Source: an uncultured Planctomycetia bacterium
GTDB taxonomy: Bacteria; Planctomycetota; UBA1135; GCA-002686595
Direction of reading: 5' to 3'
Assembly: GCA_938003765.1 (NCBI GenBank)
Contig: CALKYE010000254.1
Coordinates: 1 to 64,000 of the forward strand
DNA: 64,000 bases
Position numbers and translations under genes: made by a program
Notes under the pieces: generated by a model
Seen by the model: the letters and a program-made list of their open reading frames with translations, nothing else
The model's database searches: none
Told to the model about the DNA's origin: nothing
Shown: piece by piece, positions 25,279 through 34,584 of the stretch
Position numbering within the stretch: position 1 is the first letter of the stretch
Layout: each line of letters opens with the position of its first letter

Positions 25279-25542
25279 TCAGGCCGGGAACACGCCGAGC
25301 AGCACGGCCAACGCCGCGAGCGCGTCGAGCGCGGCGAGTCCGGTCGCGATCCAGGCCCACGGCGAAACGCCGCTGGCGCGCGCCTCGTTCGCGAAGTTCG
25401 CGACGGCGACCGTACCGACCATTCCGATGCCCAGACCGAGCATCCGCTTGGGGTCGCCTCAACAGGCGCCGGCGGCCATCCAGAAGCCCGCCGGGGCGCC
25501 GAGTCCGGCCGCGAGCGCGAGCTTGTTCGAAAGAGTCAACAT
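25279..25542 (-). CDS. Candidate selenoprotein: small membrane protein with in-frame UGA
   Basis: Reading from the ATG at 25542 (GAGGA lies six bases upstream) gives 27 codons ending MAAGAC, then TGA at 25461-25459, then 59 more codons in the same frame with the normal G/C-rich third positions, to a TGA at 25281-25279. If UGA is read as selenocysteine the product is 87 residues. It has a hydrophobic N-terminus (LALAAGLGAPAGFWM), a Cys-Sec pair (AGACU), a basic GDPKRM, one hydrophobic helix (MLGLGIGMVGTVAVANF) and a second (WAWIATGLAALDALAALAVLLGVF). A Cys-Sec redox pair at a membrane face would suit a thiol oxidoreductase-type role; this is inference. The alternatives are a nonsense-mutated pseudogene, a sequencing error, or separate translation from the ATG at 25443. 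It is 56 bp downstream of two anchored paralogues on the same strand. No Sec-decoding gene is in the window. Confidence 0.5.
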
Positions 25543-25598
25543 GCGCGATCCTCGTCCCGATCCTCGTTCACGGAGAGCTATCGGACAAGGGAAGGGGC

Positions 25599-27305
25599 CT
25601 ACTCCAGCTCGACGTTGAGCGGCGTGTGCGGCTCGAGCGTGAAGGCGTAGCTCGCGCGCTCGACGCCGTCCTCGCTCCGGTAGCTCGCGCGGTAGCGCCC
25701 GGGCGTGAGCAACCACCGGCTGGCCGTTTCCGGCGTCGGCGCAACGCGCCCGACCGCGATGTCGAGCTCGTTGAGCACCCGCATTTCCGCCCAACCGCGC
25801 TGCGCGACAGGGTGCGAGATCCAGTACGGGCGGCTCGGGACGAGTCGCAGCTCGAGGCGCTCTGCGCCCGACGAAGGATCGAACAGCGCCAGCCCGTGGA
25901 GCGCGTCGTTCCGCACCAGGCCGAGACTCGCCAGAGAGAGGCGCGTGGCGCGGACGAGCGTCGGTTCGCGCGGGAGGGGAACGAGCGCAGCTCCGCCTTC
26001 GCCGGTCACGAAGGCGCGCGGCCTCAGCACTTCGTCGATCAGCGCACCCGCGCGCCAGGCGCCGAGTTGAACCTGCGCGAGCACGGGCTGGCCGTCCACG
26101 TCGAGCACGACCACTTCGAGCGACGGCGTCCGCTCGAGCGCGATCGTCCCGAGGTCGAGTTGCTGGCCCGACGCCACGTTCACGTTGCGCCGATCCTCCG
26201 CGCGTCCCGGCGCGTGCAGAACCAGCTCGTACGCGCCCGGGATCACTCGCTCGATTCGGGCCTCGCCTCGGGCGTCGACGGAGATGTTGCTGGTGTCCGC
26301 CCTGCGCCGCTCCGCGATGGCGGACTCGAGCGTCGCCCGCGCGCTGGTCTCGGGCGCGCCGGTGATCGCGTCCACGGCGCGCAGCGCGATCGAGCCCAAC
26401 TGCTCGGTCAGATCGTCGTCGTCGAGCTCGAACCGCACGACCTCCTCCTGCGGCGCGACTTGCTTCCAGCCGAGGAAGCGCTCGTGCAGCGCGAGCGCGA
26501 TCCACAGCGTGCGACCGGGACTGCGGCGGATTCGCGCCACGTCGCGCGGGTCGAACACGTCGTTGACGTCGCGCGGCGCGGCCAGTGAAACGTCGGCGCC
26601 CGCGGCCAGCGGCGCGTGCGACGGCCAGGCGAACGGATCCGCGGGCGGCGCGTCCGCAGACCACAGCCGAAAGCCGCCGCTGAACACGTTCGCCGACGAC
26701 AGGCCGAGTCGCCAGGCGATGGCTGCGTAGCGTTCGCCGCGCGTCGTGACGGCGTGCACGAGCAACCAGTCGCGCGGCCACAGCTCGAAGCTCGCGCGCG
26801 TCGGCGGTTCGGCGCCGACGAAGTGCGCGCCCACGAGCTCGTGGAAGTCCGGAGTGCGGATCTCGATCTGCCACGGCCCGGCGGAGAGCTCTTCGGCCGA
26901 GAACTGCGCCAGCACGCCGTCGTAGGGCGCGTGCACGCTGCGGCCCGGCTCGCTGAGCACCACCTGCGCCGAGCGCGGGGGCGCTCCGCCGGCGCCGTTG
27001 ACGATCGTTCCGATCAGTTGCGGCTTTGGCTGCGGCGTCGGCGGCGCGGCTTGGGAAGGCGCTGTCGGCGCCGGAGCGCTCGCGCGCGTCGGCGCACGCT
27101 CCTGCGTCGCATCCAGCGGCTCGTGCAGCGCTTCCGGCGCGCTCGACGCGGCGACGTTCTCGCGGCGCGCATCGGAGCGCTGCGCCGGCTCTCCGAGTTC
27201 GCCGCTGGTCCACCACAGCGCGCTGCCGAGCGCGAGCAGCAATCCTGCGCGGAGCAGCAGTCGAGTCCTCGGTGATGGCGCGCCGCGCCGCTGTGCGTCG
27301 CTCAT
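25599..27305 (-). CDS. Membrane-anchored carboxypeptidase-regulatory-like protein (paralogue B)
   Basis: 568 residues: a short basic cytosolic N-terminus, one transmembrane anchor (LLLRAGLLLALGSALWWT, residues 16-33), an Ala/Pro-rich spacer to about residue 95, then several beta-sandwich units resembling carboxypeptidase-regulatory domains (TIVNGAGGAPPRSAQVVLSE; ARIERVIPGAYELVLHAPG). It is clearly paralogous to the gene just upstream: both share FELWPRDWLLV/FKLWPLDWILV, GGFRLWS/GGFRVWR, LHERFLGW/FHGRFLGW, and a PVLAQVQLGAWR/PVLAIVQVGAWR strand. The start overlaps the stop of that gene (ATGA). Probably an extracytoplasmic structural or binding protein; no enzyme motif is seen. Confidence 0.7.
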   Translation of the reverse strand: MSDAQRRGAPSPRTRLLLRAGLLLALGSALWWTSGELGEPAQRSDARRENVAASSAPEALHEPLDATQERAPTRASAPAPTAPSQAAPPTPQPKPQLIGTIVNGAGGAPPRSAQVVLSEPGRSVHAPYDGVLAQFSAEELSAGPWQIEIRTPDFHELVGAHFVGAEPPTRASFELWPRDWLLVHAVTTRGERYAAIAWRLGLSSANVFSGGFRLWSADAPPADPFAWPSHAPLAAGADVSLAAPRDVNDVFDPRDVARIRRSPGRTLWIALALHERFLGWKQVAPQEEVVRFELDDDDLTEQLGSIALRAVDAITGAPETSARATLESAIAERRRADTSNISVDARGEARIERVIPGAYELVLHAPGRAEDRRNVNVASGQQLDLGTIALERTPSLEVVVLDVDGQPVLAQVQLGAWRAGALIDEVLRPRAFVTGEGGAALVPLPREPTLVRATRLSLASLGLVRNDALHGLALFDPSSGAERLELRLVPSRPYWISHPVAQRGWAEMRVLNELDIAVGRVAPTPETASRWLLTPGRYRASYRSEDGVERASYAFTLEPHTPLNVELE

Positions 27306-28981
27306 GGCAGACGGATCGGCTGCGAGGCGCCGCCGGGCGGCACGCGGAACGAGTAGCGCGCCAGCTCGGCCCCGAACGAGTCGAGCACGCGCGCCTGCAA
27401 CTCGCCTTCGCGCAGCTCGAGCGTGCGCGTGCGCGACCAGCGCGAGGTTCGCGCGACGGCGATGCCCGACGCATCGATCACGCGCAGCGTCGCGGCGGAC
27501 TCCAGCTCGTCAGCGAACTCCAGCGTGACCGCGTGTTCGAGCGGAATCACCAGGCGCAGCGACTCAACCGGAGCCTTGGGATCGAACACGGCCACCGCTG
27601 CGGGTTCGGTCTGGACCGTCGGGCGGCCATTGGCGCCCATCGAGAACCTGCGCGCGCATACGACGCTCTTCACGCCCGGCGTGGGGATCGTGGTGCGCCC
27701 CGCATCATCGGTGGTCGTGGCGTTGGGCGTGACGCAGTCGTCGATCCACTCGCCCTCGCGCCACGCGCCGACCTGCACGATGGCGAGCACGGGCGCGCCC
27801 TTCGCGTCGACCACCGTGAGCTCGAGCGGCGGAGCGAGGCGCAGCGCGACCTCACCCAGGTCCACGCGCTGTCCGGCGCCGATCGACAGCCGTTGATGGT
27901 GCGCGGCGTAGCCCGGCGCCTCGATGCGCAGGTCGTACTCGTCGGGCAGCAGCGGTCGGGCCTGCGCGCAGCCCTGATCGTTCGGCGCGAGCTTGTCGAT
28001 GTCCGCGCGGCGCAGGCCAGAGGTCTCCGCCGAGAGCGTGATGCGCGCGTTGAAGAGCGGTGCGCGGCTCGCTTCGTCGACCACGCACAAGTCCAGCGCG
28101 CCGAACTGCGCGGTGACGTCCTCGAGCGCGAGCTCGAACTCCACTGCGCCGTCGCTGGCGAGCGCCTGCCCCCAGCCGAGGAAGCGCCCGTGGAACGCGA
28201 GTCCGATCCACGTCGAGCCCTGGGGCGCGCGTCGAACCCGCGCGACCTCGCGTGGATCGCGCCGATGCCGTTCGTAGTGCGGGCTCGCGAGCTGAACCCC
28301 TTGTTCGGGTCCGTGCGGCGGCGTCAGCGGCGGCGCGAGCGCGTCGGCGGGCGGTTCGTTCGAACGCCAAACGCGGAAGCCGCCCTCGAACACGTCGGGG
28401 GTCTCCATCCCGAGGCTCTCCGCGAGCGCGTCGATGCCGCCGCCTTCGCTGGCGCGCACGCGCACGAGGATCCAGTCCAGCGGCCACAACTTGAATCGGT
28501 CGCCGGTCGCATCGCGCTCGTCGATGACCACGTCCGTGGCGAAGTCCTGGTAGCCGTGCGCGCGCGCTTGCAGCCGCCACCGGCCGCTCCGCAGTCCGAC
28601 GAACTCGAACTCGCCGGACTCTGAGTCGAAGCGCGGGCTCACGCGTTCGTCGGCGAGGCTGGCGACGACCTCCACTCTGTCGCGCAGCGGCTGGCCGTCG
28701 GCGGCGCTCGTGAACTCGACTCGGTACCAGGTGCGGGCCCGTCGCGCGTCGGGCTGTGGCGCCGCGCCACTCGCAGCTTCGAGGGCGGACTCGCTCGCCT
28801 CGATCGCTCCTCGCTCCGGCGCCACGGCTTCGATCGGCGTCGGGCGCTCGACGACCGCAGCGCCAGACGCGCGCGCAGTCGGTGTCGCTGCGTCGCTCGG
28901 CTCCGGCGACGACGTCAGGAGCACGGCGGCGAGGCCGCCGACGACGAGCAGCACCAGCACGAGCAGTACGGCGCGCTTCAC
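27302..28981 (-). CDS. Membrane-anchored carboxypeptidase-regulatory-like protein (paralogue A)
   Basis: 559 residues with an N-terminal membrane anchor (MKRAVLLVLVLLVVGGLAAVLL), an Ala/Glu-rich spacer to about residue 80, and a series of beta-sandwich units (RVEFTSAADGQPLRDRVEVV; LLPDEYDLRIEAPGYAAHHQ; LELTVVDAKGAPVLAIVQVG). It is the first gene of the minus-strand unit that continues with paralogue B and the UGA-containing membrane gene. The product is about as long as paralogue B and parallel to it along the whole chain, so the pair arose by tandem gene duplication. Three Cys occur in the outer part (LCVVDE, GCAQA, DDCVTP) that are absent from paralogue B. Function unknown. Confidence 0.7.
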   Translation of the reverse strand: MKRAVLLVLVLLVVGGLAAVLLTSSPEPSDAATPTARASGAAVVERPTPIEAVAPERGAIEASESALEAASGAAPQPDARRARTWYRVEFTSAADGQPLRDRVEVVASLADERVSPRFDSESGEFEFVGLRSGRWRLQARAHGYQDFATDVVIDERDATGDRFKLWPLDWILVRVRASEGGGIDALAESLGMETPDVFEGGFRVWRSNEPPADALAPPLTPPHGPEQGVQLASPHYERHRRDPREVARVRRAPQGSTWIGLAFHGRFLGWGQALASDGAVEFELALEDVTAQFGALDLCVVDEASRAPLFNARITLSAETSGLRRADIDKLAPNDQGCAQARPLLPDEYDLRIEAPGYAAHHQRLSIGAGQRVDLGEVALRLAPPLELTVVDAKGAPVLAIVQVGAWREGEWIDDCVTPNATTTDDAGRTTIPTPGVKSVVCARRFSMGANGRPTVQTEPAAVAVFDPKAPVESLRLVIPLEHAVTLEFADELESAATLRVIDASGIAVARTSRWSRTRTLELREGELQARVLDSFGAELARYSFRVPPGGASQPIRLP

Positions 28982-29024
28982 GGCGGCAGCGTAGCGCCAC
29001 CGATGCGCGCCGTGCGCCGAGCCG

Positions 29025-31619
29025 TCACGGTCGCACTTCGAGTTCGAGCGCGTTGGACAGGCCGGTGCCGCTGGCGCTCGCTGGATCGCGCGACCACCAC
29101 TGGGCGCGGACGGTCGTCCCGATGCTCAGCAGCGGATCGCTCGTTCCGTCGATCCAACTCGAGAAGTCGATGGCGTACAGCCCGGAGCAATCGTTCCCGC
29201 CGGTGTTTCCGCCGCTCGAGCGCAGCGGCGTGCGGCGCACGGGCGCGTTGACGCACTGCACACCGCCTTGGAACGGCGTGGCGGAGGCGCCGAACACGCC
29301 GTAGTAGAGGAGGCCTGGACGTTGATTGAGCACGTTCGCGGCCGTGATGACGAAGGGCGTCGTCCCGACGAGCGCGACGCTCGGTTCACCGCTCCATCCG
29401 ATCGACGGCGTGCAGCCCAGGCTGTTCACCTTCGCGGTGCAGTAGCTGCGCAGCGCGCCGCACGGATTCGACCAGCGCGCGATCCCCCGCGAGGGGATGC
29501 CCACGAAGTCGAAGTGGCCGCCGATGAACAGCGCGCGCGAGCCGCCGCTCTCGTCTTCGAAGGCTTCGAGGTCGAAGGGTTCCCCAACGGGCGATGCCGG
29601 GCCCGCGGCCGCGAACGTCTCCATCTGTCCGTTGCGGAAGCGCTGGCCGCCTCCCGTGTAGAGCGCCGGACCGCTTCCGTCGTCGAACACTTCGAGTTCC
29701 CAGCCGTCGTATTCCGCTGTGAGCGGATATGACGTCCACGCTGCGCCGTCGAAGCGATAAAGGGCGTCGAGCCCGCCTGCGAACAGCTCGGGACCCGAGC
29801 CGTCGTCGAACACAGCGCCGGAGAGGAAGCTGACGCCGGCCGGCAGGCCGGTGGTCGGCAGCGCCGTCCACTGCGTTCCATCCCAGCGGTGAGCGGGTGA
29901 GGGTTGCGCTCCCAGCGCGTAGAGCTCCTCGCCCAACGGACCGGGCGGGTCGAACACCAACAGCTCCGCGACGTTGGTCACGAGTCCAGGAACGTCGTGC
30001 CAGGTCGTACCGTCCCAGCGCGTGACCCTCCAGGTCAACGGCGAGCTCGGGTTGGACGGCGCGGCGTACAGCTCCGCGCTCGCGGCGCCGGGCGCTCGAT
30101 AGCTCGCGAATGCCCGCACCCGCGTCGGGCCGTTCGTCCCGAGCTGACTCCAGCTGCCGCCGTCGAACCTCCAGACGGAGTTGGGAAGGTCCGCGGAGAC
30201 CACCAGCACCTCGGCGCCGACGCTGGGGTCGAACCAAGCGGTGACGGCGTCGATGAAAGCGCCGCTGATCGGGCTGGACGGAAGGGTCGACCAAGCGACG
30301 CCGTCCCAGAGCGCGAGGCCGAACGGGTGTGAGCCGCTGCTGAGAGCGAAGCCGCGTCCGCTGACGGCGAGCTTCGCGCGACCGTCGCGGGGATCGAGCC
30401 AGCGGGCGAGCGAGACGACCTCGGGATCGTCGAAGTATCCCACCTGGAAACTGGGAGCGATCGGCGGCGTCAGGCTCATCGCCGCCGGCGCCATGACTTG
30501 ACTCCAGGTTCCCGCGCCGAAGCGCGCGATGCGCTGCGCGTCGAGCCACGGCCCGTTGATCGGCTGTAGCCAGGTGAACTGGCCGGCGGTGTAGAGCTGC
30601 TCACCGCCGCCGGTTCCATCGTTGTGGAAGGCCAGCGCGAGCGGGACACCGTTGGAGAGGTCCTGGACCAGACGAGTCCAGCCTGCGGCCGGTGTCCAAC
30701 GCTGGACGAAGCCCGCGAACATTCCGCCACACGCGTAAAGAGCGAGGTCCGCGCCTTCCTGACGCACGATGAGATCGTGCACCGAGTGCGCGCCGTCCAC
30801 TGTGAGAAGCGAGGTCCAGTTCGAGCCGTCCCACACCGCCACGCCGCTGTCCACGCCCAGCAGCCGCTGACCGCCCACCACGAGCCAGCGCTGCCCCGGC
30901 CCCGCGTCGTAGGAGACCATCGCGCGCAGGATCGCGTCGGCGCCCAGCGCGGCGCCGACTCCCGCCCAGTTCGCGCCGTCCCAGCGCACGACCCGCGCTC
31001 CGCCGTCGCGCGCCGCGAACAGACTCGGACCGCTGCCGTCGTCGTGGACGGCGAACGCGCGAACGGTTCCGCTGAGTCCGCCGCCAACCTGGCTCCAGCT
31101 CGCGCCGTCCCAGCGCGCGACCCGCGACGTGCTCGTCGCGCCGCTCGACGTGAACCCGCCGCCGGCGTAGAGCGCTGAACCGCTGCCGTCGTCGAAGCTC
31201 TGGAGCGCCAGCACGGGCCCGCCGGTCAGTCCGGCGCCGAGCGCAGACCAACTCGCGCCGCTCCAACGCGCGACTCGAGTCGCCGAGGTGGCCCCCGAGG
31301 CTTTGAACGCGCCGCCGGCGTAGAGCTTCGGCCCGCTGCCATCGTCGTGGACTTCGAGGGCGTTGACCGCTCCGTCGAGCCCGGCTCCGAGCGCGCTCCA
31401 CTGCTCGCCATCCCAGACGGCCACGTGCGCAGCGGCGACAGCGCCGGCCCCGTTGAATCGACCGCCGGCGTAGAGCTTGAGCCCCGCTCCGTCGTCGAAG
31501 CGCTTCAGCTCCTCGACCTGATCGTCGAAGCCGCCGCCGTGGAACGTGGGCGTGAACTGCGGGCATTGCGCCACAGCGAAGTTGGCGCAAGTGAGGGCGA
31601 TCGCGAGACGCAGCATCAT
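29025..31619 (-). CDS. Large secreted repeat (propeller) protein with shared C-terminal domain
   Basis: 864 residues: a signal peptide (MMLRLAIALTCANFAVAQ), then about a dozen units of 45-60 residues built on the pattern VARWDGASWSxLGxGLxG...LxxxDDGSGxxLYAGGxF. The units are best preserved in the first third (three consecutive DGSG..LYAGG motifs) and degenerate in the middle. This pattern resembles delta-60/kelch-like propeller repeats. The last 135 residues are the recurrent domain (SYCTAKVNSLGCTPSI ... WWSRDPAS ... LELEVRP). It is a paralogue of the gene at 55114-57795. The start diverges from the multihaem gene at 31876. Extracellular binding or adhesion is the likely role. Confidence 0.75.
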   Translation of the reverse strand: MMLRLAIALTCANFAVAQCPQFTPTFHGGGFDDQVEELKRFDDGAGLKLYAGGRFNGAGAVAAAHVAVWDGEQWSALGAGLDGAVNALEVHDDGSGPKLYAGGAFKASGATSATRVARWSGASWSALGAGLTGGPVLALQSFDDGSGSALYAGGGFTSSGATSTSRVARWDGASWSQVGGGLSGTVRAFAVHDDGSGPSLFAARDGGARVVRWDGANWAGVGAALGADAILRAMVSYDAGPGQRWLVVGGQRLLGVDSGVAVWDGSNWTSLLTVDGAHSVHDLIVRQEGADLALYACGGMFAGFVQRWTPAAGWTRLVQDLSNGVPLALAFHNDGTGGGEQLYTAGQFTWLQPINGPWLDAQRIARFGAGTWSQVMAPAAMSLTPPIAPSFQVGYFDDPEVVSLARWLDPRDGRAKLAVSGRGFALSSGSHPFGLALWDGVAWSTLPSSPISGAFIDAVTAWFDPSVGAEVLVVSADLPNSVWRFDGGSWSQLGTNGPTRVRAFASYRAPGAASAELYAAPSNPSSPLTWRVTRWDGTTWHDVPGLVTNVAELLVFDPPGPLGEELYALGAQPSPAHRWDGTQWTALPTTGLPAGVSFLSGAVFDDGSGPELFAGGLDALYRFDGAAWTSYPLTAEYDGWELEVFDDGSGPALYTGGGQRFRNGQMETFAAAGPASPVGEPFDLEAFEDESGGSRALFIGGHFDFVGIPSRGIARWSNPCGALRSYCTAKVNSLGCTPSIGWSGEPSVALVGTTPFVITAANVLNQRPGLLYYGVFGASATPFQGGVQCVNAPVRRTPLRSSGGNTGGNDCSGLYAIDFSSWIDGTSDPLLSIGTTVRAQWWSRDPASASGTGLSNALELEVRP
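31040..31500 (-). repeat. Delta-60-like protein repeats
   Basis: Part of the coding region where the repeat unit is best preserved at DNA level: a GCGACC/GCGTCC-rich unit of about 135-150 bp encoding ARWDGASWSxLGxGL plus LYAGGxF, seen at least three times in a row. Further, more diverged copies extend through the middle of the gene. Confidence 0.6.
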
Positions 31620-31875
31620 CTTGGAAGCTCGCTTCCGGCCCGCTGGCCGGGGGAAGAGGTGCGAGGGTCGAGCGTTCGCTGGCGCCGAACGCCGAACGAC
31701 ATTGCAGCACCTCTGCGCCGATCCGGCTACGACGGGCGCGTTTCACAAGAGCTCCTTCGACGAGCTCAGTCCATCGATCGTCGCGGCGCGTGCAGCTCCT
31801 TCACGAACACTCGCTGGCGCGCGATGCGATCTGCGGCGGCGACGCGCTGCGCAGCAGCGCTACGATGCGAGCTCC

Positions 31876-34584
31876 TTGAGCTCGACAACCACATGGGCGG
31901 CGCTGGGTGGTCTCGCGATGGTCACGGCGGCGGCTTGCACGCTCAGCCTTGGCGAGGACGAGGCGGTGGAACTGAGCGGCTTCGACGCCACGCAGCGACT
32001 CGAGGCTGAGTTGCTCGCGGCGCAGTTGCGCTGCGCGGCGTGCCATGCGGCGCCCGAGGCCACGCGCATCGAGCCCGTGGCCGCGCCCGTGCTCGATGGC
32101 GTCGGCGCGCGCAAGTCGCCCGCGGGACTGCGCAAGTGGCTCAGCGACCCGCACGGCGCGAAGCCGGGCACGGCGATGCCCGATTTGCTCGCTGCGCTGC
32201 CCGAACGCGAGCGCGAGGACGTGCTCGACGCGCTGGTGCACTACCTCGCGGCGCAGGGCGGCCCGCTCGAGCCGCGCGAAGAGACCGTCGACGTGCGCAC
32301 GCTCGAAGAGGGCCGCAGGCTCTATCACTCGGTCGGCTGCGTCGCCTGCCACGCGCCGCAGGAGTCGCTCGACGACCTGGACTCGCCGACGTGGGATTTC
32401 GAGGCCGACGAAGCGCTCGCGCCAGCCGTTGCGGCCGATCTGGGCGCGCCGGCGTTCGACACGACCCTCGAGGCGCTGACGCGCTTCCTCATCGACCCGC
32501 TCGCCGTGCGTCCGTCCGGTCGCATGCCCGCGCTGCACTTGAGCGACGAGGAAGCGCGCGCGATCGCGACGTACCTGCTCCGCGAGCAGTGCGACGGCGA
32601 CTCGCTGAGCTGGGCGCCGGGTTGGGAGGCGCAGTACTTCGAATACGAGGGCCCGTTTCCGGACCTCAACCAACTGCAGCCGGTGCGCGAGGAAGTCGTG
32701 CTCGAGCTCGACGAGCTGCCGGACGGACACCGCGCCGACTACTTCGCCTATCGCTTCCGGGGCTTCGTCGAAGTCCCGCAGAGCGGCGAGGTCGAGTTCA
32801 CGACGCGCTCCGACGACGGCGCGCGACTGTGGGTGGACGAGACGTTGATCATCGACGAGTGGCACGACCAGGCCCCGGCGAATCACTCGGGGACGCTCTG
32901 GCTCGAGCGCGGCCGCCACGCGCTCGAAGTGTGGTGCTTCGAGATCCAAGGCGGACAGGAGTTCGCGCTGCAGTGGAAGTTGCCCGGCGGCGAGCGGGTC
33001 ACGCTCCCGGCGCAGGCCGTCGTTCACGCGGGGCTGCGCATGAAGCCGACGGTCGACGAGTTCGCGCTCGATGCGAGCAAGGTGGAGCGCGGTCGCGCCG
33101 AGTTCGCGCGGCTGGGCTGCGCGGCGTGCCACGCGATCGAAGGGCGTGAGCCTCACGTCGCCCCGCTGCGACCACCGCCGCTCGCTGCGTTGCGCTCACG
33201 CAACTCCGAGGGTTGCCTCAGCGCCGTTCCACGCGCACGTGCGCCGCACTTCGACCTCGACGACGAGCAAGTGCTCGCCTTGCGCACGCTGCTGCTCCAG
33301 CCGCAGCGCCTGAGCACGCCGCGCGACGGCGCCGAGCAGGCGCACGCGCAGCTCTCGCAGCTCGGCTGCTACGCCTGTCATCGCCGCGGTGAGCAAGGCG
33401 GGCCCGACGCGTCGCGCTCGGGCTACTTCCGGCCGACGACCGAACTCGACCTCGGTGACGAAGGCCGTCTCCCGCCGCACCTGGACGGCGTGGGCGCGAA
33501 GCTCAAGCTCGAAGCGCTGGAGGGCGTGCTCGAGAGCGGGCGAGGCGTGCGGCCTTATCTCGCCACGCGCATGCCGCAGTTCGGCGCGCACAACGTCCGC
33601 GGGCTCGCCCAACTCCTCGTCGAAGTCGACGGCGAACCCGGCGACTCGCTCGCGCCGCCGTTCGACGCCGCGCACATCGAAGCGGGCCGCAAGCTCGCGG
33701 GCTCGAAGGGCCTGGGCTGCATCCAGTGCCATTCGTTCAACGGCGTCGAGTCGCTCGGCATTCCGGCGGTCGACCTCGGGCTCGTCGCGGAGCGCTTGCA
33801 GCCGCGCTGGTTCCAGCGCTTGCTGCTCGATCCGCGCTCGGTCGGAATGAACTCGCGCATGCCGATCCTGTGGCAAGAGGCCAGCGACGGAACGCTGCTC
33901 AGTCCGGTGAAGGAGCTGTGCGGCGGAGATCCGAGCGCGCAGATCGACGCGCTGTGGTCGTACCTCTCGCTCGGCGCGGCCATGCCGATCCCCGAGGGCC
34001 TCGACACGCCGGACTCGGAGTACGAGCTCATCCCGGATGACGAGCCGCTGATGTGCGCTGTGTTCCTCGAGGACGCGAGCCCGCGCGGGATGATGGTCGG
34101 CTTCCCCGAGGGCGTGCACTACGCCTTCGACGTCGAGCATTCGCGACTGGCGTGGATGTGGCGCGGGCGCTTCTTCAACGCCAAGGGCACCTGGCGCGCG
34201 CGAGCGGGAGCGCTCGAGCGGCCGCCGACGGCCGACGCCTATCGCTTCTCGGGAGGCTTGCCGTTCGCCTTCGACGCGCCGCGCGGCGTCGATGAGTGGC
34301 CCACGATTTCGCGAGACGAAGCGCGCTACCGGCGCTTGGGCTGGCGCTTCGACAGCGCTCGCGTACCGGTCTGGCGCTACGCCTTCGGCGAGGTCGTGAT
34401 CGAGGAGCGCATCGTTCCACGGATCGAGTCGGGCCGCGCCGCGCTCGTTCGCGAGTTCACACTCAGCGCGCCGCGCGCGATCGACAACCTGTACTTCGAC
34501 ATCCTCGAGCGGCGTCGCGTGGAGGGCTGGAAGCGCGAAGGCGACGTCTTCGTGACGCGGTTCACCCAGGAGGTGGCGCTGTGA
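31876..34584 (+). CDS. Multihaem cytochrome c with PA14 domain
   Basis: About 902 residues. Five CxxCH haem-binding motifs are visible: CAACH near 53, CVACH near 155, CAACH near 415, CYACH near 498 and CIQCH near 614. Between the second and third lies a PA14 carbohydrate-binding-type domain (about residues 245-385: WEAQYFEYEGPFPDL, SDDGARLWVDETLIID, LERGRHALEVW). The last 230 residues form an uncharacterised beta domain (GMMVGFPEGVHYAFDVE). A hydrophobic N-terminus ending VTAAAC suggests a lipoprotein. TTG at 31876 gives a full signal sequence, but the start is uncertain; ATG at 31918 is an alternative. The next gene overlaps the stop. It likely accepts electrons from the coupled dehydrogenase-like propeller. 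Confidence 0.8.
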   Translation: MSSTTTWAALGGLAMVTAAACTLSLGEDEAVELSGFDATQRLEAELLAAQLRCAACHAAPEATRIEPVAAPVLDGVGARKSPAGLRKWLSDPHGAKPGTAMPDLLAALPEREREDVLDALVHYLAAQGGPLEPREETVDVRTLEEGRRLYHSVGCVACHAPQESLDDLDSPTWDFEADEALAPAVAADLGAPAFDTTLEALTRFLIDPLAVRPSGRMPALHLSDEEARAIATYLLREQCDGDSLSWAPGWEAQYFEYEGPFPDLNQLQPVREEVVLELDELPDGHRADYFAYRFRGFVEVPQSGEVEFTTRSDDGARLWVDETLIIDEWHDQAPANHSGTLWLERGRHALEVWCFEIQGGQEFALQWKLPGGERVTLPAQAVVHAGLRMKPTVDEFALDASKVERGRAEFARLGCAACHAIEGREPHVAPLRPPPLAALRSRNSEGCLSAVPRARAPHFDLDDEQVLALRTLLLQPQRLSTPRDGAEQAHAQLSQLGCYACHRRGEQGGPDASRSGYFRPTTELDLGDEGRLPPHLDGVGAKLKLEALEGVLESGRGVRPYLATRMPQFGAHNVRGLAQLLVEVDGEPGDSLAPPFDAAHIEAGRKLAGSKGLGCIQCHSFNGVESLGIPAVDLGLVAERLQPRWFQRLLLDPRSVGMNSRMPILWQEASDGTLLSPVKELCGGDPSAQIDALWSYLSLGAAMPIPEGLDTPDSEYELIPDDEPLMCAVFLEDASPRGMMVGFPEGVHYAFDVEHSRLAWMWRGRFFNAKGTWRARAGALERPPTADAYRFSGGLPFAFDAPRGVDEWPTISRDEARYRRLGWRFDSARVPVWRYAFGEVVIEERIVPRIESGRAALVREFTLSAPRAIDNLYFDILERRRVEGWKREGDVFVTRFTQEVAL

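Noticed and set aside
25279..25443. Separate 54-residue gene starting at ATG 25443 after the UGA
   Set aside because: Possible, but no ribosome site stands before it, and the codon bias continues back through the UGA to the ATG at 25542 with a good ribosome site, so I prefer one longer reading.
25430..25458. SECIS element after the UGA
   Set aside because: A three-base stem with a GGAU loop and a loose outer stem can be drawn, but it is too weak to annotate without a structure program.
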